This document shows positions 63,663-64,000 of a stretch of DNA of 64,000 bases, piece by piece. The position numbers and the translations under genes are program-made. The notes under the pieces were generated by a model. It searched no databases and was not told where the DNA came from. It saw only the letters and a program-made list of their open reading frames with translations. Every line of letters begins with the position of its first letter. Within the stretch, counting starts at the first letter, position 1. The DNA lies in contig CAINGU010000041.1 in NCBI GenBank assembly GCA_903848645.1, positions 62,001 to 126,000 on the forward strand. The letters are read 5' to 3'. Origin of the DNA: an uncultured cyanobacterium (GTDB taxonomy: Bacteria; Cyanobacteriota; Cyanobacteriia; Cyanobacteriales; Nostocaceae).

Positions 63663-63875
63663 ATGTCTTATCAAATTAGTCTCCAAGTCAATGGAGAAAC
63701 TCACAATTGTGTATCCCCAACGGCTTTACCCGAATTACTCCTCCAGTTAGGTTTTAATCCGCGCTTAATAGCAGTAGAATATAACGGTGAAATCTTACAT
63801 CGTCAGTTTTGGTTAGAAACTCAAATCAAAAATGGCGATCGCTTGGAAGTAGTCACCATCGTTGGTGGTGGTTAA
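63663..63875 (+). CDS. thiS: Sulfur carrier protein ThiS
   Basis: ThiS carries thiocarboxylate sulfur to the thiazole ring. The 70-aa ubiquitin-like protein ends in the obligatory Gly-Gly (VVTIVGGG) and has ISLQVNGETHNC and LGFNPRLIAVEYNGEIL. Its C-terminus would be adenylated by an E1-like enzyme such as ThiF/MoeB; a MoeB gene lies at 52231. Its stop codon overlaps the 3' end of a minus-strand gene by a few bases. Confidence 0.94.
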   Translation: MSYQISLQVNGETHNCVSPTALPELLLQLGFNPRLIAVEYNGEILHRQFWLETQIKNGDRLEVVTIVGGG

Positions 63876-64000
63876 TTTAATAAACAAGAATAGCAAGATT
63901 CAGGACTATATAACCAGCGATGATAGGTTTTCCGTTTCGCTAATTCCTTACCTTGACGGCCGAGTTTTTCCCGAAGCTGTGAATCTTGACACAAACGCTT
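63872..64000 (-). CDS. C-terminal fragment of a minus-strand gene
   Basis: The minus strand is open from the window edge to a TAA at 63872. It encodes 42 residues: KRLCQDSQLREKLGRQGKEL, then AKRKTYHRWLYSPESCYSCLLN. The first part resembles the helical tail of a family 4 glycosyltransferase, but this is weak and no motif confirms it. It overlaps the end of thiS by 4 bp. Confidence 0.5.
   Translation of the reverse strand, partial: KRLCQDSQLREKLGRQGKELAKRKTYHRWLYSPESCYSCLLN

Overview
The window is a stretch of chromosome from a filamentous, probably heterocyst-forming cyanobacterium (Nostocales: Anabaena/Nostoc/Dolichospermum/Aphanizomenon type). The evidence is the light-independent protochlorophyllide reductase genes chlL and chlN with a DUF5331 gene between them, petG of cytochrome b6f, a CytM-like cytochrome, cyanobacterial-only families (DUF3370, DUF2301, DUF1565 beta-helix proteins, SLH proteins), many GCGATCGC (HIP1) octamers, and abundant short heptamer repeats and palindromic dispersed repeats. 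The DNA is AT-rich and genes lie on both strands in short operons.

Layout. 1-42 is the first 14 codons of lepA (minus). 0.4-2.8 kb holds a ribbon-helix-helix-like small protein, a GAF/histidine kinase and a Trp-rich small protein. 3.4-6.7 kb is chlL-DUF5331-chlN. 6.8-9.7 kb is an accessory patch (DUF4160/DUF2442 pair, a 424-aa coiled-coil/membrane protein, a DUF29 protein). 10.0-13.2 kb carries a cysteine desulfurase, a PrxQ peroxiredoxin and RNase Z. 13.3-21.5 kb (minus strand) is a self-contained double-glycine peptide export locus: three small precursors, a C39 peptidase-ABC transporter, an HlyD adaptor, a degenerate kinase-like protein, a LuxR-type response regulator and a HisKA_3 kinase. 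21.8-28.5 kb holds a J-domain/TPR protein, hisZ, a ferredoxin, a LivF-like ATPase, an MFS carrier, a DUF2301 membrane protein and dprA. 28.5-34.9 kb holds a class A beta-lactamase-fold hydrolase, trmJ, a DUF2281/PIN/XRE cassette, a long AT-rich stretch with a tiny membrane protein and an orphan AT-rich gene, then mazEF. 35.0-42.8 kb carries secA, two c-type cytochromes, petG, rsmD, hisH, a Pcp-like peptidase and a DUF3370 protein. 43.3-48.9 kb is sugar and polysaccharide metabolism (CSP41-like epimerase, glycosyltransferase, sugar-phosphate transferase, gmd, fcl). 49.0-53.4 kb holds 5-formyl-THF cyclo-ligase, a Septu-type anti-phage pair (ptuA-ptuB), a JAMM peptidase and MoeB-rhodanese. 54-64 kb holds an OmpR-type regulator, a LabA-like NYN protein, QueD, a membrane hydroxylase-like protein, two paralogous DUF1565 beta-helix proteins (one with six SLH modules), thiE and thiS, and the tail of a minus-strand gene at the right edge.

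The most interesting system is the peptide locus at 13.3-21.5 kb. All three precursors share a leader of the form MS-x-L-F...EQQE-x-x-x-GG, have cysteine-free cores, and each is preceded by the same long conserved upstream element (TTGGCGTGTATTTTT in the coding direction). One precursor (58 aa) is absent from the supplied ORF track. The locus therefore looks like a co-regulated set of secreted peptides with its own maturation/export machine and a three-protein signalling branch. Other points of interest are the Septu pair, the AT-rich orphan gene with an internal duplication, the small membrane-protein gene at 32.3 kb, and several cases where dispersed repeats have become protein-coding.
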